Assembly: GCF_016428755.1 (NCBI RefSeq)
Contig: NZ_JAELTI010000045.1
Coordinates: forward strand, 1 to 39,782
Source: Allobosea sp. ASV33
GTDB taxonomy: Bacteria > Pseudomonadota > Alphaproteobacteria > Rhizobiales > Beijerinckiaceae
Direction: 5' to 3'
Length of the DNA: 39,782 nucleotides
The notes beneath the pieces were generated by a model, which ran no database searches, was not told where the DNA came from, and worked only from the letters and a program-made list of their open reading frames with translations. The position numbers and the translations under genes were made by a program. Position 1 is the stretch's first letter. Each line of letters opens with the position of its first letter. Positions 15,327-23,553 of this stretch are shown in pieces.

Positions 15327-17327
15327 ATGTTCTCGAAGATCCTGATCGCGAACCGCGGCGAGATCGCCTGCCGTGTCATCAAGACGGCGCGGCGGATGGG
15401 CATCAAGACGGTCGCCGTCTATTCCGATGCGGATCGCGATGCGCTGCATGTCGAGATGGCCGACGAGGCCGTTCATATCGGCGCTGCGCCCGCCGCCCAG
15501 TCCTACCTGCTGATCGACAAGATCATCGATGCCTGCAAAGCAACTGGAGCGCAGGCCGTGCATCCCGGCTACGGCTTCCTGTCGGAGCGCGAGGCCTTCG
15601 CCCAGGCCCTCAAGGATAACGGCATCGTCTTCATCGGCCCCAATCCCGGCGCCATCGCCGCGATGGGCGACAAGATCGAATCGAAGAAGGCGGCGGCTGC
15701 GGCCAAGGTTTCCACGGTGCCGGGCTTCCTTGGCATCATCGAGAGCCCCGAGCATGCTGTGACCATCGCCGACGAGATCGGCTATCCCGTGATGATCAAG
15801 GCCTCGGCCGGCGGTGGCGGCAAGGGCATGCGCATCGCCCATTCTTCGGGCGAGGTGGCTGAGGGCTTCGCCCGCGCCAAGTCGGAAGCGGCGTCCTCCT
15901 TCGGCGATGACCGGGTCTTCGTCGAGAAGTTCATCGTCGATCCCCGCCATATCGAGATCCAGATCCTCGGCGACAAGCACGGCAACGTCATCTATCTCGG
16001 CGAGCGCGAATGCTCGATCCAGCGCCGCAATCAGAAGGTTCTGGAGGAGGCGCCGTCGCCGCTGCTCGACGAAGCGACGCGCAAGAAGATGGGCGAGCAG
16101 GCCGTCGCGCTGGCCAAGGCCGTGAACTACGACTCGGCCGGGACGGTCGAGTTCGTCGCCGGGCAGGACAAGTCGTTCTACTTCCTGGAAATGAACACCC
16201 GCCTCCAGGTCGAGCATCCCGTCACGGAGATGATCACCGGCATCGATCTCGTCGAGCAGATGATCCGCATCGCCTATGGCGAGAAGCTCGCGATCACGCA
16301 GGCGGACGTGAAGCTCGACGGCTGGGCGGTCGAGAGCCGCGTCTATGCCGAGGACCCGACCCGCAACTTCCTGCCTTCGACCGGGCGGCTCGTGACCTAT
16401 CGGCCGCCGAGCGAGGGGCCGGATGGCGAGGCGGTGGTGCGCAACGATACCGGCGTCTTCGAGGGCGGCGAAATCTCGATCTATTACGACCCGATGATCG
16501 CGAAGCTCGTGACCCATGCCCCGACGCGCGAGGCGGCGATCAAGGCGCAGGCGCGCGCGCTCGATGCCTTCGCCATCGACGGCATCCGCCACAACATTCC
16601 CTTCGTCGCGGCGGTGATGCAGCATCCGCGCTGGATCGCCGGCAATCTCTCGACTGGCTTCATCGCCGAGGAGTTCCCGGAGGGATTCTCGCTGCCGGTG
16701 CCGCAGGGTGAGACGGCGCGGCGCATGGCCGCGATCGCGATCGCCTGCGACCACAAGCTCAACCAGCGCAAGCGCCATGTTTCGGCGCAGATGGAGGGCT
16801 GGCGCAAGGTCTCGTTCGACCGTGAAAGGATCGTCCAGCTCGGGGCCGAACGCTTCGAGGGCGAGGTGACGGAGCAGGGCGGGGCGGTGCTCATCGCCTT
16901 CCCGGGCCGCAGCGTCAGCGTGGTCAGCGACTGGGTCCCGGGAGAGCCGGTCTGGCATGGCACGCTCGACGGCGTGAAGGTCGCGGCGCAGGTCCGGCCG
17001 ATCCTGAACGGGGTCGCGCTCGGCCATGCCGGCGCCTATGCCAACGCGCATGTCTATACGCAGCGCGAGGCGGAGCTCGCTGCGCTGATGCCGGAGAAGG
17101 TGGCGGCCGATACCGGCAAGTTCCTGCTCTGCCCGATGCCGGGCCTGGTCAAGTCGATCGCGGTCGCGGTCGGGCAGGAGGTCAAGGCCGGCGAGCCGCT
17201 CGCCATGGTCGAGGCGATGAAGATGGAAAACGTGCTGCGCGCCGAGAAGGACGTCACCATCGCCAAGATCCTGGCGAAGGAAGGTGATTCGCTGGCCGTC
17301 GATGCCGTGATCATGGAATTCGCCTGA
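15327..17327 (+). CDS. pccA: Propionyl-CoA carboxylase, biotin-containing alpha subunit
   Basis: Carboxylates biotin with ATP and bicarbonate, for transfer to propionyl-CoA by PccB on the way to methylmalonyl-CoA and succinyl-CoA. The 666 aa comprise a biotin carboxylase half (about 1-450, MFSKILIANRGEIACRVI start, ATP-grasp loop GGGGKGM near residues 163-169, FLEMNTRLQVEHPVTE), the PCC-type linker domain (about 480-590, CDHKLNQRKRHVSAQMEG) and a C-terminal biotinyl domain with EAMKMEN (629-635, biotinylated Lys632, 34 residues from the end). The linker and overall similarity favour PCC over methylcrotonyl- or acetyl-CoA carboxylase. ATG 15327 follows GGGAGTGG. PccB is not in the window. Confidence 0.92.
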   Translation: MFSKILIANRGEIACRVIKTARRMGIKTVAVYSDADRDALHVEMADEAVHIGAAPAAQSYLLIDKIIDACKATGAQAVHPGYGFLSEREAFAQALKDNGIVFIGPNPGAIAAMGDKIESKKAAAAAKVSTVPGFLGIIESPEHAVTIADEIGYPVMIKASAGGGGKGMRIAHSSGEVAEGFARAKSEAASSFGDDRVFVEKFIVDPRHIEIQILGDKHGNVIYLGERECSIQRRNQKVLEEAPSPLLDEATRKKMGEQAVALAKAVNYDSAGTVEFVAGQDKSFYFLEMNTRLQVEHPVTEMITGIDLVEQMIRIAYGEKLAITQADVKLDGWAVESRVYAEDPTRNFLPSTGRLVTYRPPSEGPDGEAVVRNDTGVFEGGEISIYYDPMIAKLVTHAPTREAAIKAQARALDAFAIDGIRHNIPFVAAVMQHPRWIAGNLSTGFIAEEFPEGFSLPVPQGETARRMAAIAIACDHKLNQRKRHVSAQMEGWRKVSFDRERIVQLGAERFEGEVTEQGGAVLIAFPGRSVSVVSDWVPGEPVWHGTLDGVKVAAQVRPILNGVALGHAGAYANAHVYTQREAELAALMPEKVAADTGKFLLCPMPGLVKSIAVAVGQEVKAGEPLAMVEAMKMENVLRAEKDVTIAKILAKEGDSLAVDAVIMEFA

Positions 17328-17368
17328 GGATATCGTTGCGCCGTCGGGCGGAGTCGGAGGAGCCTGTC

Positions 17369-17989
17369 ATGCTGACGATCTGGGGCCGATTGAGCTCGAT
17401 CAATGTCCAGAAGGTGGTCTGGGCCGCAGGTGAGGCCGGGCAGGCCTTCGAGCGCATCGATGTCGGCGGCCCGTTCGGCGGCCTCGATACGCCGGAATAC
17501 CGGGCCATGAACCCGAACCGGCAAATTCCGGTGCTGCGCGACGGCGAACTGACCCTCTGGGAATCGAACAGCATCCTGCGCTATCTCGCCGCCCGCTATG
17601 CTGCGGGTGTGCTCTGGGAGGAGGATCCGGCGCGGCGCGTGCTCGCCGACCGCTGGCTGGACTGGATGCTGTCGGAGCTTCAGCCGGCGATGGCGCCGGT
17701 GCTCTGGGGCGTGGTGCGCAAGGTCGCGCCCTTCACCGATCCGAAGGCGATCTCCGATGCGATCGGGAAAGCCGAGGCGCTGATGGCGATCCTCGAGGCG
17801 CAATTGGCGGACCGGCCCTTCCTCGCCGGCGAGCGCTTCGGCATGGCCGATATCGCGGTCGGCTGCGGCGCGCATCGCTGGCTCAACATGCCGGTCGAGC
17901 GGATCGCGCGGCCGCGGGTCCAGCAATGGTACGAGACGCTCTTCGCGCGTCCGGCGGCGCAGGCCGCTCTGCCGTTGCCGATCGCGTGA
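17369..17989 (+). CDS. Glutathione S-transferase family protein
   Basis: A 206-aa cytosolic GST-fold protein. The thioredoxin-like N-terminal domain starts MLTIWGRLSSINVQKVVWA, with serines at the usual catalytic position and a Val/Pro-loop region QIPVLRDGELTLWESNSILR for gamma-glutamyl recognition. The helical C-terminal domain ends with LAGERFGMADIAVGCGAHRW. It resembles bacterial GSTs of the theta/beta-like groups, and the substrate is unknown. ATG 17369 follows TCGGAGGAG. The reading frame extends a further 11 codons upstream but without a better start. It is 41 bases downstream of pccA and probably shares its transcript. Confidence 0.9.
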   Translation: MLTIWGRLSSINVQKVVWAAGEAGQAFERIDVGGPFGGLDTPEYRAMNPNRQIPVLRDGELTLWESNSILRYLAARYAAGVLWEEDPARRVLADRWLDWMLSELQPAMAPVLWGVVRKVAPFTDPKAISDAIGKAEALMAILEAQLADRPFLAGERFGMADIAVGCGAHRWLNMPVERIARPRVQQWYETLFARPAAQAALPLPIA

Positions 17990-18039
17990 GGTCGCGCGAC
18001 GGCGCTTGATCGCGCCACAGCCGCTGGCATGATGGCGGC

Positions 18040-18546
18040 ATGAGCGCCCTTCGGACGATCCTGATCCTGTGCAGCTTCGCCGCCGTCGTACCGGCGACCG
18101 CGCAGAATTCGCCGACGCTGCGGAGCGATCTCGCGGTGCTGTCCGGCTGCCTGCGCGAGAGCGGCTCGTCGCCGTCGGCCTGTATCGGTGCGGTGGCCGT
18201 GACGTGCGTGCGCGCCGCCAGCAACGACCCGCGTGGGGCCGAGGCGGCTTGCGCCCGGCGCGAGGAAGCGGCCTGGCGCGAGCGATTGACGGCCGCGCTG
18301 CAAGTCGCCGGGCGGTCGCTCGATGCCGGTCAGCGCAGCCGGCTCGCGGCGCTGCAACTCGCCTGGGAGAGCTATGTCACGCAGAAATGCGCCTTCTACG
18401 GTGCGACGCAGCGCGAGGCGTTGCAGGCCGGGCGGCAGGCCGGCTGCGAATTGCGCGAGGTTGCCGGCCGGGCGATCGAGCTGGCGAAGGCCCTGCCGCA
18501 AAGCAGCCGTGAGCGCCCGCAATCGCCGCCGCAGATCATCCGCTGA
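18040..18546 (+). CDS. Secreted protein with LprI-like (DUF1311) domain
   Basis: A 168-aa exported protein. Signal peptide at residues 1-22 (LILCSFAAVVPATAQ), followed by a region whose pattern fits the LprI/DUF1311 family. This is W-x3-L (AWRERLTAAL), an R-x-RLAALQLAWESY core and four or more cysteines, including QKCAFY and AGCELR. LprI of Mycobacterium inhibits lysozyme, but most members are uncharacterised, so lysozyme inhibition is only a possibility. It is worth noting alongside the two muramidases at 30.1-32.2 kb. ATG 18040 starts directly at the signal peptide. It is likely a single gene or the end of the pccA-GST unit. Confidence 0.78.
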   Translation: MSALRTILILCSFAAVVPATAQNSPTLRSDLAVLSGCLRESGSSPSACIGAVAVTCVRAASNDPRGAEAACARREEAAWRERLTAALQVAGRSLDAGQRSRLAALQLAWESYVTQKCAFYGATQREALQAGRQAGCELREVAGRAIELAKALPQSSRERPQSPPQIIR

Positions 18547-18558
18547 GCTCTCCTCACG

Positions 18559-18680
18559 AGCCCTCATCCTGAGGAGCCGTTCCCTTCGCAATGGCGTCTC
18601 GAAGGACAGTCCAGGAGGTTCGGAAGCGCGCTGGAGCATGTTTCGCGACGCCGCTGTCGCGGCTCCTCGGGATGAGGGCT
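18559..18680. repeat. 122-bp element with 20-bp terminal inverted repeats
   Basis: AGCCCTCATCCTGAGGAGCC (18559-18578) and GGCTCCTCGGGATGAGGGCT (18661-18680) pair at 19 of 20 positions around 82 bases that encode nothing. CCTCATCCTGAGGAG-type repeats are, to my recollection, dispersed in Bradyrhizobium and Methylobacterium genomes. It starts 13 bases after the DUF1311 stop. The size and ends recall a MITE, but no target-site duplication is obvious. Confidence 0.75.
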
Positions 18681-18775
18681 GGCGGAGCAAATGGGTCGGC
18701 ATTCGTTCCCGGTTCAGAAAGCCGTCAGCATTTGCCGGTAGGAGTTGAGCGGTCTCCTCTCAGCCCGGGCCCGCG

Positions 18776-19564
18776 ATGTTCTTCGTTCTTTCAAAGGTCG
18801 TCTGGTTCGTCCTGTCGCCCGTCAATTTCGCGATCCTTCTCGCTGGGCTTTCGGGGCTCATGGCCTTCACGCGCTTTGCCCGGCCGGCCCGCTGGGTTGG
18901 GCTGATCTCGCTCGTCGCGCTTGGCCTGATGGCGTTCAGCCCCTTGCCCCGCGCCGTCCTCAGACCGCTGGAAGACCGCTTCCCGCAGCGGGATGCGCGA
19001 AAGGAGCCGGTGACCGGCATCGTCGTACTGGGCGGCGCCATCGGCGTCTCGCGTGGCGATGTCGCGATGAGCGCCTCGGCGGCGCGCATGACCAAGGCGG
19101 TCGAGCTGGCGCGGTTGCATCCGCAGGCGAAGCTCGTCTTCACCGGCGGTGCGGCCAACCTGATCTCGGAAGCGACCGTGACCGAAGCGGACGGTGCGAG
19201 GCTGCTGTTCGAAGGCCTGGGTATCGATCCTTCCCGGCTCATCCTGGAGGACAAGTCGCGCAACACGCGCGAGAATGCGACCTTCACGCGCAAGCTAGCC
19301 AACCCCAAGCCCGGTGAACGCTGGCTCCTGGTGACATCCGCCTGGCATATGCCGCGCTCGATGGGCGTCTTCCGCAAGGCCGGGTTCGCGGTCGAGGCCT
19401 TCCCGGTCGACTACTGGTCGAGCGGCGAGGCCGACGATTTCATCCGGCCCTACAGCCGCGCGCCGCGCGCGCTCGAAGTCGCCGATAACGGCTTCAAGGA
19501 ATGGGTCGGTCTCGTGGCCTATCGGCTCGCCGGCTACACCGATGACCTCTTCCCGGGGCCCTGA
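18776..19564 (+). CDS. YdcF/ElyC-family membrane-anchored protein (DUF218)
   Basis: A 262-aa inner-membrane protein. Two N-terminal hydrophobic segments (about residues 3-28 and 38-56) anchor a DUF218 domain with the family motifs GIVVLGGAIG, LVFTGGAA, SRNTRENA and LVTSAWHMPRSMGVF. ElyC of E. coli takes part in envelope and peptidoglycan precursor homeostasis. YdcF binds S-adenosylmethionine. Neither role can be assigned here from sequence alone. ATG 18776 gives the family length. The stop codon lies immediately before the stop of the convergent DUF3253 gene, so the two genes meet without a gap. Confidence 0.88.
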   Translation: MFFVLSKVVWFVLSPVNFAILLAGLSGLMAFTRFARPARWVGLISLVALGLMAFSPLPRAVLRPLEDRFPQRDARKEPVTGIVVLGGAIGVSRGDVAMSASAARMTKAVELARLHPQAKLVFTGGAANLISEATVTEADGARLLFEGLGIDPSRLILEDKSRNTRENATFTRKLANPKPGERWLLVTSAWHMPRSMGVFRKAGFAVEAFPVDYWSSGEADDFIRPYSRAPRALEVADNGFKEWVGLVAYRLAGYTDDLFPGP

Positions 19565-19831
19565 TCAGGGCGCTGTCGGCAAGACCAGCCGATAGACGCC
19601 GCGGAAGTCGTCGGGGTCGACCGGCCGGCCTTTGCGGGTGATGAGGAGCCTGCCCTCCTTCATCAGCTTGACGGCGGCGCGGCGCACCGGCTGCATCAGC
19701 GGCCCCCAGCCGTCGGGATGGTCGCCGCCGAGACGCCGGGCGACATCCATCGGCGAGATCGTCAGGCCCGCTTCGCGCTGGGCCAGCAGATCGAGGATCG
19801 CGCTTTCGATCGCCTCGGGCTCGGTGCTCAT
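19565..19831 (-). CDS. DUF3253 small protein
   Basis: An 88-aa cytoplasmic protein with a winged-helix-like pattern. An N-terminal helix (AIESAILDLLAQREAGLT), a PMDVARRLGG turn, LMQPVRRAAVKLMKEGRLLI and the typical ending TRKGRPVDPDDFRGVYRL all fit DUF3253. The function is unknown. The arrangement recalls a DNA-binding fold, but no target is known. Its ATG overlaps the stop of the upstream DUF599 gene by four bases (ATGA), which indicates translational coupling. Confidence 0.85.
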   Translation of the reverse strand: MSTEPEAIESAILDLLAQREAGLTISPMDVARRLGGDHPDGWGPLMQPVRRAAVKLMKEGRLLITRKGRPVDPDDFRGVYRLVLPTAP

Positions 19832-20520
19832 GATTGGCTCGGATAGGTGAAGACGCGGGCGGCATCGGAGGCGTATTGGCGCCGATACATCGCGACCAGG
19901 ACCGCGGCGGTGAAGCCGATGAAGGTCACTGGGCCGAGGAACCAGCCGAGATAGGCGAGCGCGAAGAAGAAGGCGCGCTGGCCGCGGTTGAAGTGGCGGC
20001 CGGCGGCGATGTTCATCTCGATCGTCTCGTGTACGGCCTGGGCCATCTTCACCTCGTCCTTGCTGTCGAAGGGCGGCAGGGCGCCGAGCAGGATGACGCA
20101 GTAGTTGAACAGCCGATACGCCCAGGCGAACTTGAAGAAGGCGTAGCCGAAGATGCAGACCAACCCGATGATCTTCAGTTCCCAGACGGAGCGAAGGGTC
20201 ATCGGCACGAAGGGCAGGTCGCTGAAGATAGCGACGGCCCGGTCCGTGGCGTTCAGCAGGGCGAGCGTGCCGCCGATCGCGAGCAGCGAGGTGGAAGCGA
20301 AGAAGGCAGTGCCGTTCTGAAGCCCGCCCATGACTTGCGTGTCGACGATCCGCACCTCGCGGTGCGCGGATTCGTGGATCCAGCGGGCGCGGCGCAGGTT
20401 CATCCGCATGTTCAGCGTCCTGGCCGCATGCGGCCCGAGCTCGACGACATAGTGATAGCCGACCCAGGAGGCCGCGAAGAAGGCGAGGGCGATGACGTCC
20501 AGGTTGCTGAAACCGAGCAT
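19828..20520 (-). CDS. DUF599-family membrane protein
   Basis: A 230-aa integral membrane protein with about four helices: residues 5-25, a pair around 70-90 and 110-135, and a C-terminal one near 190-212. Family-typical stretches are VDTQVMGGLQNGTAFFASTS and NYCVILLGALPP. DUF599 proteins are found in bacteria and fungi without a known function. The ATG at 20520 is the first start before the first helix. The frame is open much further upstream, but that part has no membrane-protein character and runs antisense to the rhodanese gene. It is followed by the overlapping DUF3253 gene. Confidence 0.85.
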   Translation of the reverse strand: MLGFSNLDVIALAFFAASWVGYHYVVELGPHAARTLNMRMNLRRARWIHESAHREVRIVDTQVMGGLQNGTAFFASTSLLAIGGTLALLNATDRAVAIFSDLPFVPMTLRSVWELKIIGLVCIFGYAFFKFAWAYRLFNYCVILLGALPPFDSKDEVKMAQAVHETIEMNIAAGRHFNRGQRAFFFALAYLGWFLGPVTFIGFTAAVLVAMYRRQYASDAARVFTYPSQS

Positions 20521-20655
20521 GCTGCCGCTCTGCCATTTCGAGGGCCGGAGAGGCAAGCAGCTTGTCGTGAACCCGCGCGGGCGACAAGCCGGGCGGCATT
20601 GACGCTGCTGCGGCGAGCCGCCACGGTGCGGCCGGAATCGGGGAGGGCGACAGCC

Positions 20656-21069
20656 ATGCCGCAGACCATCACCAAGGGCTACAAGGCGCTGGTCGCTGAG
20701 GCCGAGAGCCGGATCGAGACCTTGTCGGTCGCGGAGGCGCAGGCGCTGCTCGGCAGCGACGAGGTGGTCTTCGTCGACCTGCGCGATCCGCGCGAGCTGG
20801 AGCGGGAAGGGCGGATGCCCGGCGCGTTCCACTGTCCGCGCGGCATGCTGGAATTCTGGATCGATCCGGAAAGCCCGTATGCCAAGCCGATCTTCAGCCA
20901 GGACAAGCGCTTCGTCTTCTTCTGCGGCGGCGGCTGGCGCTCGGCCTTGGCGGCGCAGACCGCGCAGGAAATGGGGCTTGAGCCGGTCGCGCATGTCGCC
21001 GGCGGCTTCGGCGCCTGGAAGAAGGCCGGTGCGCCGGTCGATATGGCCCCGGCCGACAAGAAGGGCTGA
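20656..21069 (+). CDS. Rhodanese-like sulfurtransferase
   Basis: A 137-aa single-domain rhodanese. The predicted active-site loop is Cys90 in CGGGWRS (C-x4-R), so it should be able to form a persulfide. Upstream motifs are VVFVDLRDPRELEREG and the HVAGGFGAWKKAG ending typical of the fold. No signal peptide is visible, so it is cytoplasmic. ATG 20656 follows GGGAGGGCGACAG. It is divergent from the DUF599 gene and followed after 11 bases by a tiny membrane protein gene. The sulfur acceptor is unknown. Confidence 0.9.
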   Translation: MPQTITKGYKALVAEAESRIETLSVAEAQALLGSDEVVFVDLRDPRELEREGRMPGAFHCPRGMLEFWIDPESPYAKPIFSQDKRFVFFCGGGWRSALAAQTAQEMGLEPVAHVAGGFGAWKKAGAPVDMAPADKKG

Positions 21070-21080
21070 GAGACCGCGCC

Positions 21081-21254
21081 TTGTCCCATTACGTCATCGT
21101 TCTGCTGGTCGCGGCTTTCGTCTTCCGCAAGCCGCTGGGCAGATTGCTCGCGCGGCGCTGGCCCAATCACGCCAAGCGCCAGCAGGTGCTCGGCACGATC
21201 ATCGCCGCCTTCCTGCTGGTGATCGCGGTCCGTCTCTTCGCGCTGTTCTGGTGA
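21081..21254 (+). CDS. 57-aa membrane protein with TTG start, unknown
   Basis: A frame from TTG 21081 to TGA 21254 gives a coherent 57-aa protein: a hydrophobic first segment (YVIVLLVAAFVF), a basic central loop (RKPLGRLLARRWPNHAKRQQ) and a second hydrophobic helix (GTIIAAFLLVIAVRLFALFW). The two-helix hairpin with an Arg/Lys-rich loop, third-position GC bias and a position 11 bases after the rhodanese stop support a real gene. A clear ribosome-binding site is lacking (only GAGAGA further up). The family is unknown to me. Confidence 0.55.
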   Translation: MSHYVIVLLVAAFVFRKPLGRLLARRWPNHAKRQQVLGTIIAAFLLVIAVRLFALFW

Positions 21255-21297
21255 AACGGCCAGCCTTCGAGCCTGCGTCGTTCTCGCGGAAGCACGC

Positions 21298-21392
21298 CGT
21301 CATTCCGGACAAGCCGCGATAGCGGCGCCGATCCGGAAGCCACGAGCGGCAGTGCGCTCTGTGATAGATCCCCGGTCTAGCCCGGGATGACG
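21298..21392. repeat. Cloverleaf-type intergenic repeat, copy D
   Basis: Outer arms CGTCAT (21298-21303) and ATGACG (21387-21392). The left hairpin pairs ATTCCGGA with the ATCCGGAA region, with a GC-rich AGCCGCGATAGCGGC internal loop. The right hairpin pairs TCCCCGG and CCCGGGA. It lies 43 bases after the small membrane protein gene and between convergent genes. Confidence 0.65.
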
Positions 21393-21525
21393 AAGCGTTT
21401 CCTACAAAATCGGCAAAGCGCGACGTCGTCCTGTTCCAGGCAGTCGTTCGGGATGAAGCAGGGCAGAGATCCAGAATCCATACCCGACACGACCGGATGC
21501 ATTCCGGACCAGGTCAGGCCCGAAG

Positions 21526-21551
21526 CGACGGCGGGAGTGCTCCCGCCGTCG
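21526..21551 (-). terminator. Terminator-like palindrome after the dehydrogenase gene
   Basis: A perfect inverted repeat with 12-bp arms, CGACGGCGGGAG (21526-21537) and CTCCCGCCGTCG (21540-21551), 10 bases beyond the stop of the minus-strand dehydrogenase gene. There is no clear U-run after it on the minus strand, so termination would be non-canonical or the structure protects the mRNA 3' end. Confidence 0.55.
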
Positions 21552-21561
21552 AACGTGGTTT

Positions 21562-22689
21562 TCAGGCCGCGCTCTTGATCGCGACGGTCGGCACGAGGCC
21601 GGCGGCGTCGACGCCGCGGGCTTCGCCAACCAGCCGGGCACCGGCCTTGGTCGCGAGGAAATCGGCGAGGACAGCGTCTTCCTGGCGCACGAAGCCCTTG
21701 GCGGGCAGCTTGCCGGCGAGGAAGAGCTCGACCATCGCGACGCAGCCGGCGGCGGTGGTGAGCTGGATCGCGCCGAGCTCGTCATTGCCGTCATAGCGCA
21801 GCACGACGCTCTCCTCCTCGAGGCGGCCGCGACGCTCGCCGACGCCGGTCACGAAGATCACGACCACGTCCTTGCGGGTGAAGGGGGCGGAATGGCCGAG
21901 GATGCGGCGCATGGTCTCGCGGTCGTCGGCGAGGTCGAGGTCGCGCAGCAGGAGCTTCATGATTTCGGCATGGCCGGGATAGCGCAGCGTCTTGTAGCTC
22001 ATGTTGCGCACCTTGCCGGCCAGCGTCTCAGTGAGGGTACCGAGGCCGCCCGAGGTGTTGAAGGCCTCGTAGGCGACGCCGTCGATCATCACGCTCTCGA
22101 TGCCTTCGAGTGCCGGCACCAGGGTCGGCTGGCCGTCGAAGACGATCTCGCAGGGGTTGCAGTATTCGTTGATCAGGCCGTCGACCGACCACGTCACGTT
22201 GTAGCGCAAAGCATTGGTCGGATAGAGCGGCAGCGCGCCGACGCGCATCTTGATGGTGCGAACGTTCTCGAAGCGGGCGGCCATGTCGGCGCCGAGGATG
22301 CAGATGAAGCCCGGGGCCAGGCCGCATTGCGGGACGAGCGCGACATCGGCGGTCTCGCCGAGTTCCTTGACATATGCGGTGGTGGCGACGTCCTCGGTCA
22401 GGTCGAAATAGTGGGTCTTGGTCTCGGCGGCGACCTTGGCGATGCCCTTGTTGAGGAAATACGGGCAGGCGCTGACCACGATGTCACGGTCTTTCAGGAA
22501 AACGCGGAGCGCGTCGAGATTCGAGGCGTCGACGGTCTCGGTGGCAAAGCGGCTGCCGGCCGCGTGCTTGAGCTGCGCGGCCGAGGCGTCGGCCAGCGTC
22601 ACCTGATGGCCCTGCTCGGCCAGCATGCCGGCGATGATGACGCCGATCTGGCCGGCGCCGAGCACGGCAATGCGCTTGTGGATGGTCAT
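21562..22689 (-). CDS. Lysine 6-dehydrogenase-like / saccharopine dehydrogenase family enzyme
   Basis: A 375-aa cytoplasmic NAD(P)-dependent enzyme. The Rossmann motif is GAGQIG (residues 11-16), followed by VTLADAS. The middle region (VPQCGLAPGF, GALPLYP, YNVTWSVDGLINEY, AFNTSGGLGTLTET, YKTLRYPGHAE) matches what I remember of lysine 6-dehydrogenases (EC 1.4.1.18), more than of fungal-type saccharopine reductases. Such enzymes deaminate the epsilon amino group of lysine, yielding piperideine-6-carboxylate. The upstream gene on the same strand is an Lrp/AsnC regulator, which fits an amino-acid catabolic role. The precise substrate remains an inference. Confidence 0.8.
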   Translation of the reverse strand: MTIHKRIAVLGAGQIGVIIAGMLAEQGHQVTLADASAAQLKHAAGSRFATETVDASNLDALRVFLKDRDIVVSACPYFLNKGIAKVAAETKTHYFDLTEDVATTAYVKELGETADVALVPQCGLAPGFICILGADMAARFENVRTIKMRVGALPLYPTNALRYNVTWSVDGLINEYCNPCEIVFDGQPTLVPALEGIESVMIDGVAYEAFNTSGGLGTLTETLAGKVRNMSYKTLRYPGHAEIMKLLLRDLDLADDRETMRRILGHSAPFTRKDVVVIFVTGVGERRGRLEEESVVLRYDGNDELGAIQLTTAAGCVAMVELFLAGKLPAKGFVRQEDAVLADFLATKAGARLVGEARGVDAAGLVPTVAIKSAA

Positions 22690-22866
22690 GTCTCGATCTC
22701 CTGGTTGAGTCTCGGGTCGGCCAGGAGCCTCCCCCTGATCCGGATCATCGCCGCAAGCCGCGCAGGCTTTAACGGGCGGATCGCCGGGGGACGTGGTTAT
22801 GATGCTTCAATTCGATGGGATATGGGCGAAGGCGATGGGAAACCACGGAAGCCTTGCCGCGCCCCC

Positions 22867-23310
22867 TCAGCGTTCGAACTTGCGAGCCAGAATCACCGAG
22901 GACGTGGTCCGGCGCACGCCTTCCATTTCCGCGATCCAGTCGATGATCGTATCGAGGTCGCTGGAGGTCTCGCATTCGATCTTTACGCTCAGGTCGAAAT
23001 GCCCGCTCAACGTATGGCATTGCACGATTTCGGGCCGCTTTTTCAGCGCCGCGACCACACCGCCCTGCTGTTTCATCTCGAGTTCGATCAGGATCAGCGC
23101 CGAGATCGTGGTCGCCGGCCGGCTCGCCTTGCCGAGGATCGTGGTGTAGCCGGCGATCACGCCGTCGCGTTCGAGCCGGCTCAGCCGCCCTTGCGCCGTC
23201 GCCCGGGAGACGCCGAGCTGCTTGGCGATCTCGGACAGGGGCAGGCGGGCGTTCTCGGTGAGGATGCGGATGAGCTCGCGGTCTTTCGCGGCGTCTGACG
23301 GCCGTGCCAT
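22867..23310 (-). CDS. Lrp/AsnC-family transcriptional regulator
   Basis: A 147-aa DNA-binding protein. The N-terminal helix-turn-helix (about residues 8-55: ELIRILTENARLPLSEIAKQ, then LGVSRATAQGRLSRLERDGVI) is followed by the RAM ligand-binding domain (about 65-140) with GHFDLSVKIECE and the DLDTIIDWIAEMEGV stretch. ATG 23310 follows GGAGACG and gives the standard family length. The dehydrogenase gene lies 177 bases downstream on the same strand, making it the obvious target, perhaps in response to lysine or another amino acid. That link is inferred from position only. Confidence 0.92.
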   Translation of the reverse strand: MARPSDAAKDRELIRILTENARLPLSEIAKQLGVSRATAQGRLSRLERDGVIAGYTTILGKASRPATTISALILIELEMKQQGGVVAALKKRPEIVQCHTLSGHFDLSVKIECETSSDLDTIIDWIAEMEGVRRTTSSVILARKFER

Positions 23311-23553
23311 GTCGTCTCCAGCGGTTCGGCGGGCCGTCATATAGCAGGGAAACGAAGGCCTGTCGCAAGGGTGCCGGTGAGCCGTGGAGAGCGGGCCGAT
23401 CTTCCTCAACGGCAGCGACGCGCCGAAACCTTGCCCGAAAAGGAACATCTTGTGGTCCGAAGCATTGCTCACGCGCCGGAGGGGACTTGCTTCGGGGCGC
23501 AAATCGGAGTGGCATGCCGACCGGCGGCAGCACGCTTTGCCATGGAGAACGCC

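Noticed and set aside
14517-17051. Very long open frame on the minus strand (over 800 codons)
   Set aside because: It lies antisense to pccA, whose protein is plainly conserved. The minus-strand product is rich in Arg, His and Asp with no domain, as expected from high-GC third positions.
21892-23298. Long plus-strand frame across the dehydrogenase and Lrp genes
   Set aside because: It is antisense to two well-conserved genes, and its product has no recognisable domain.
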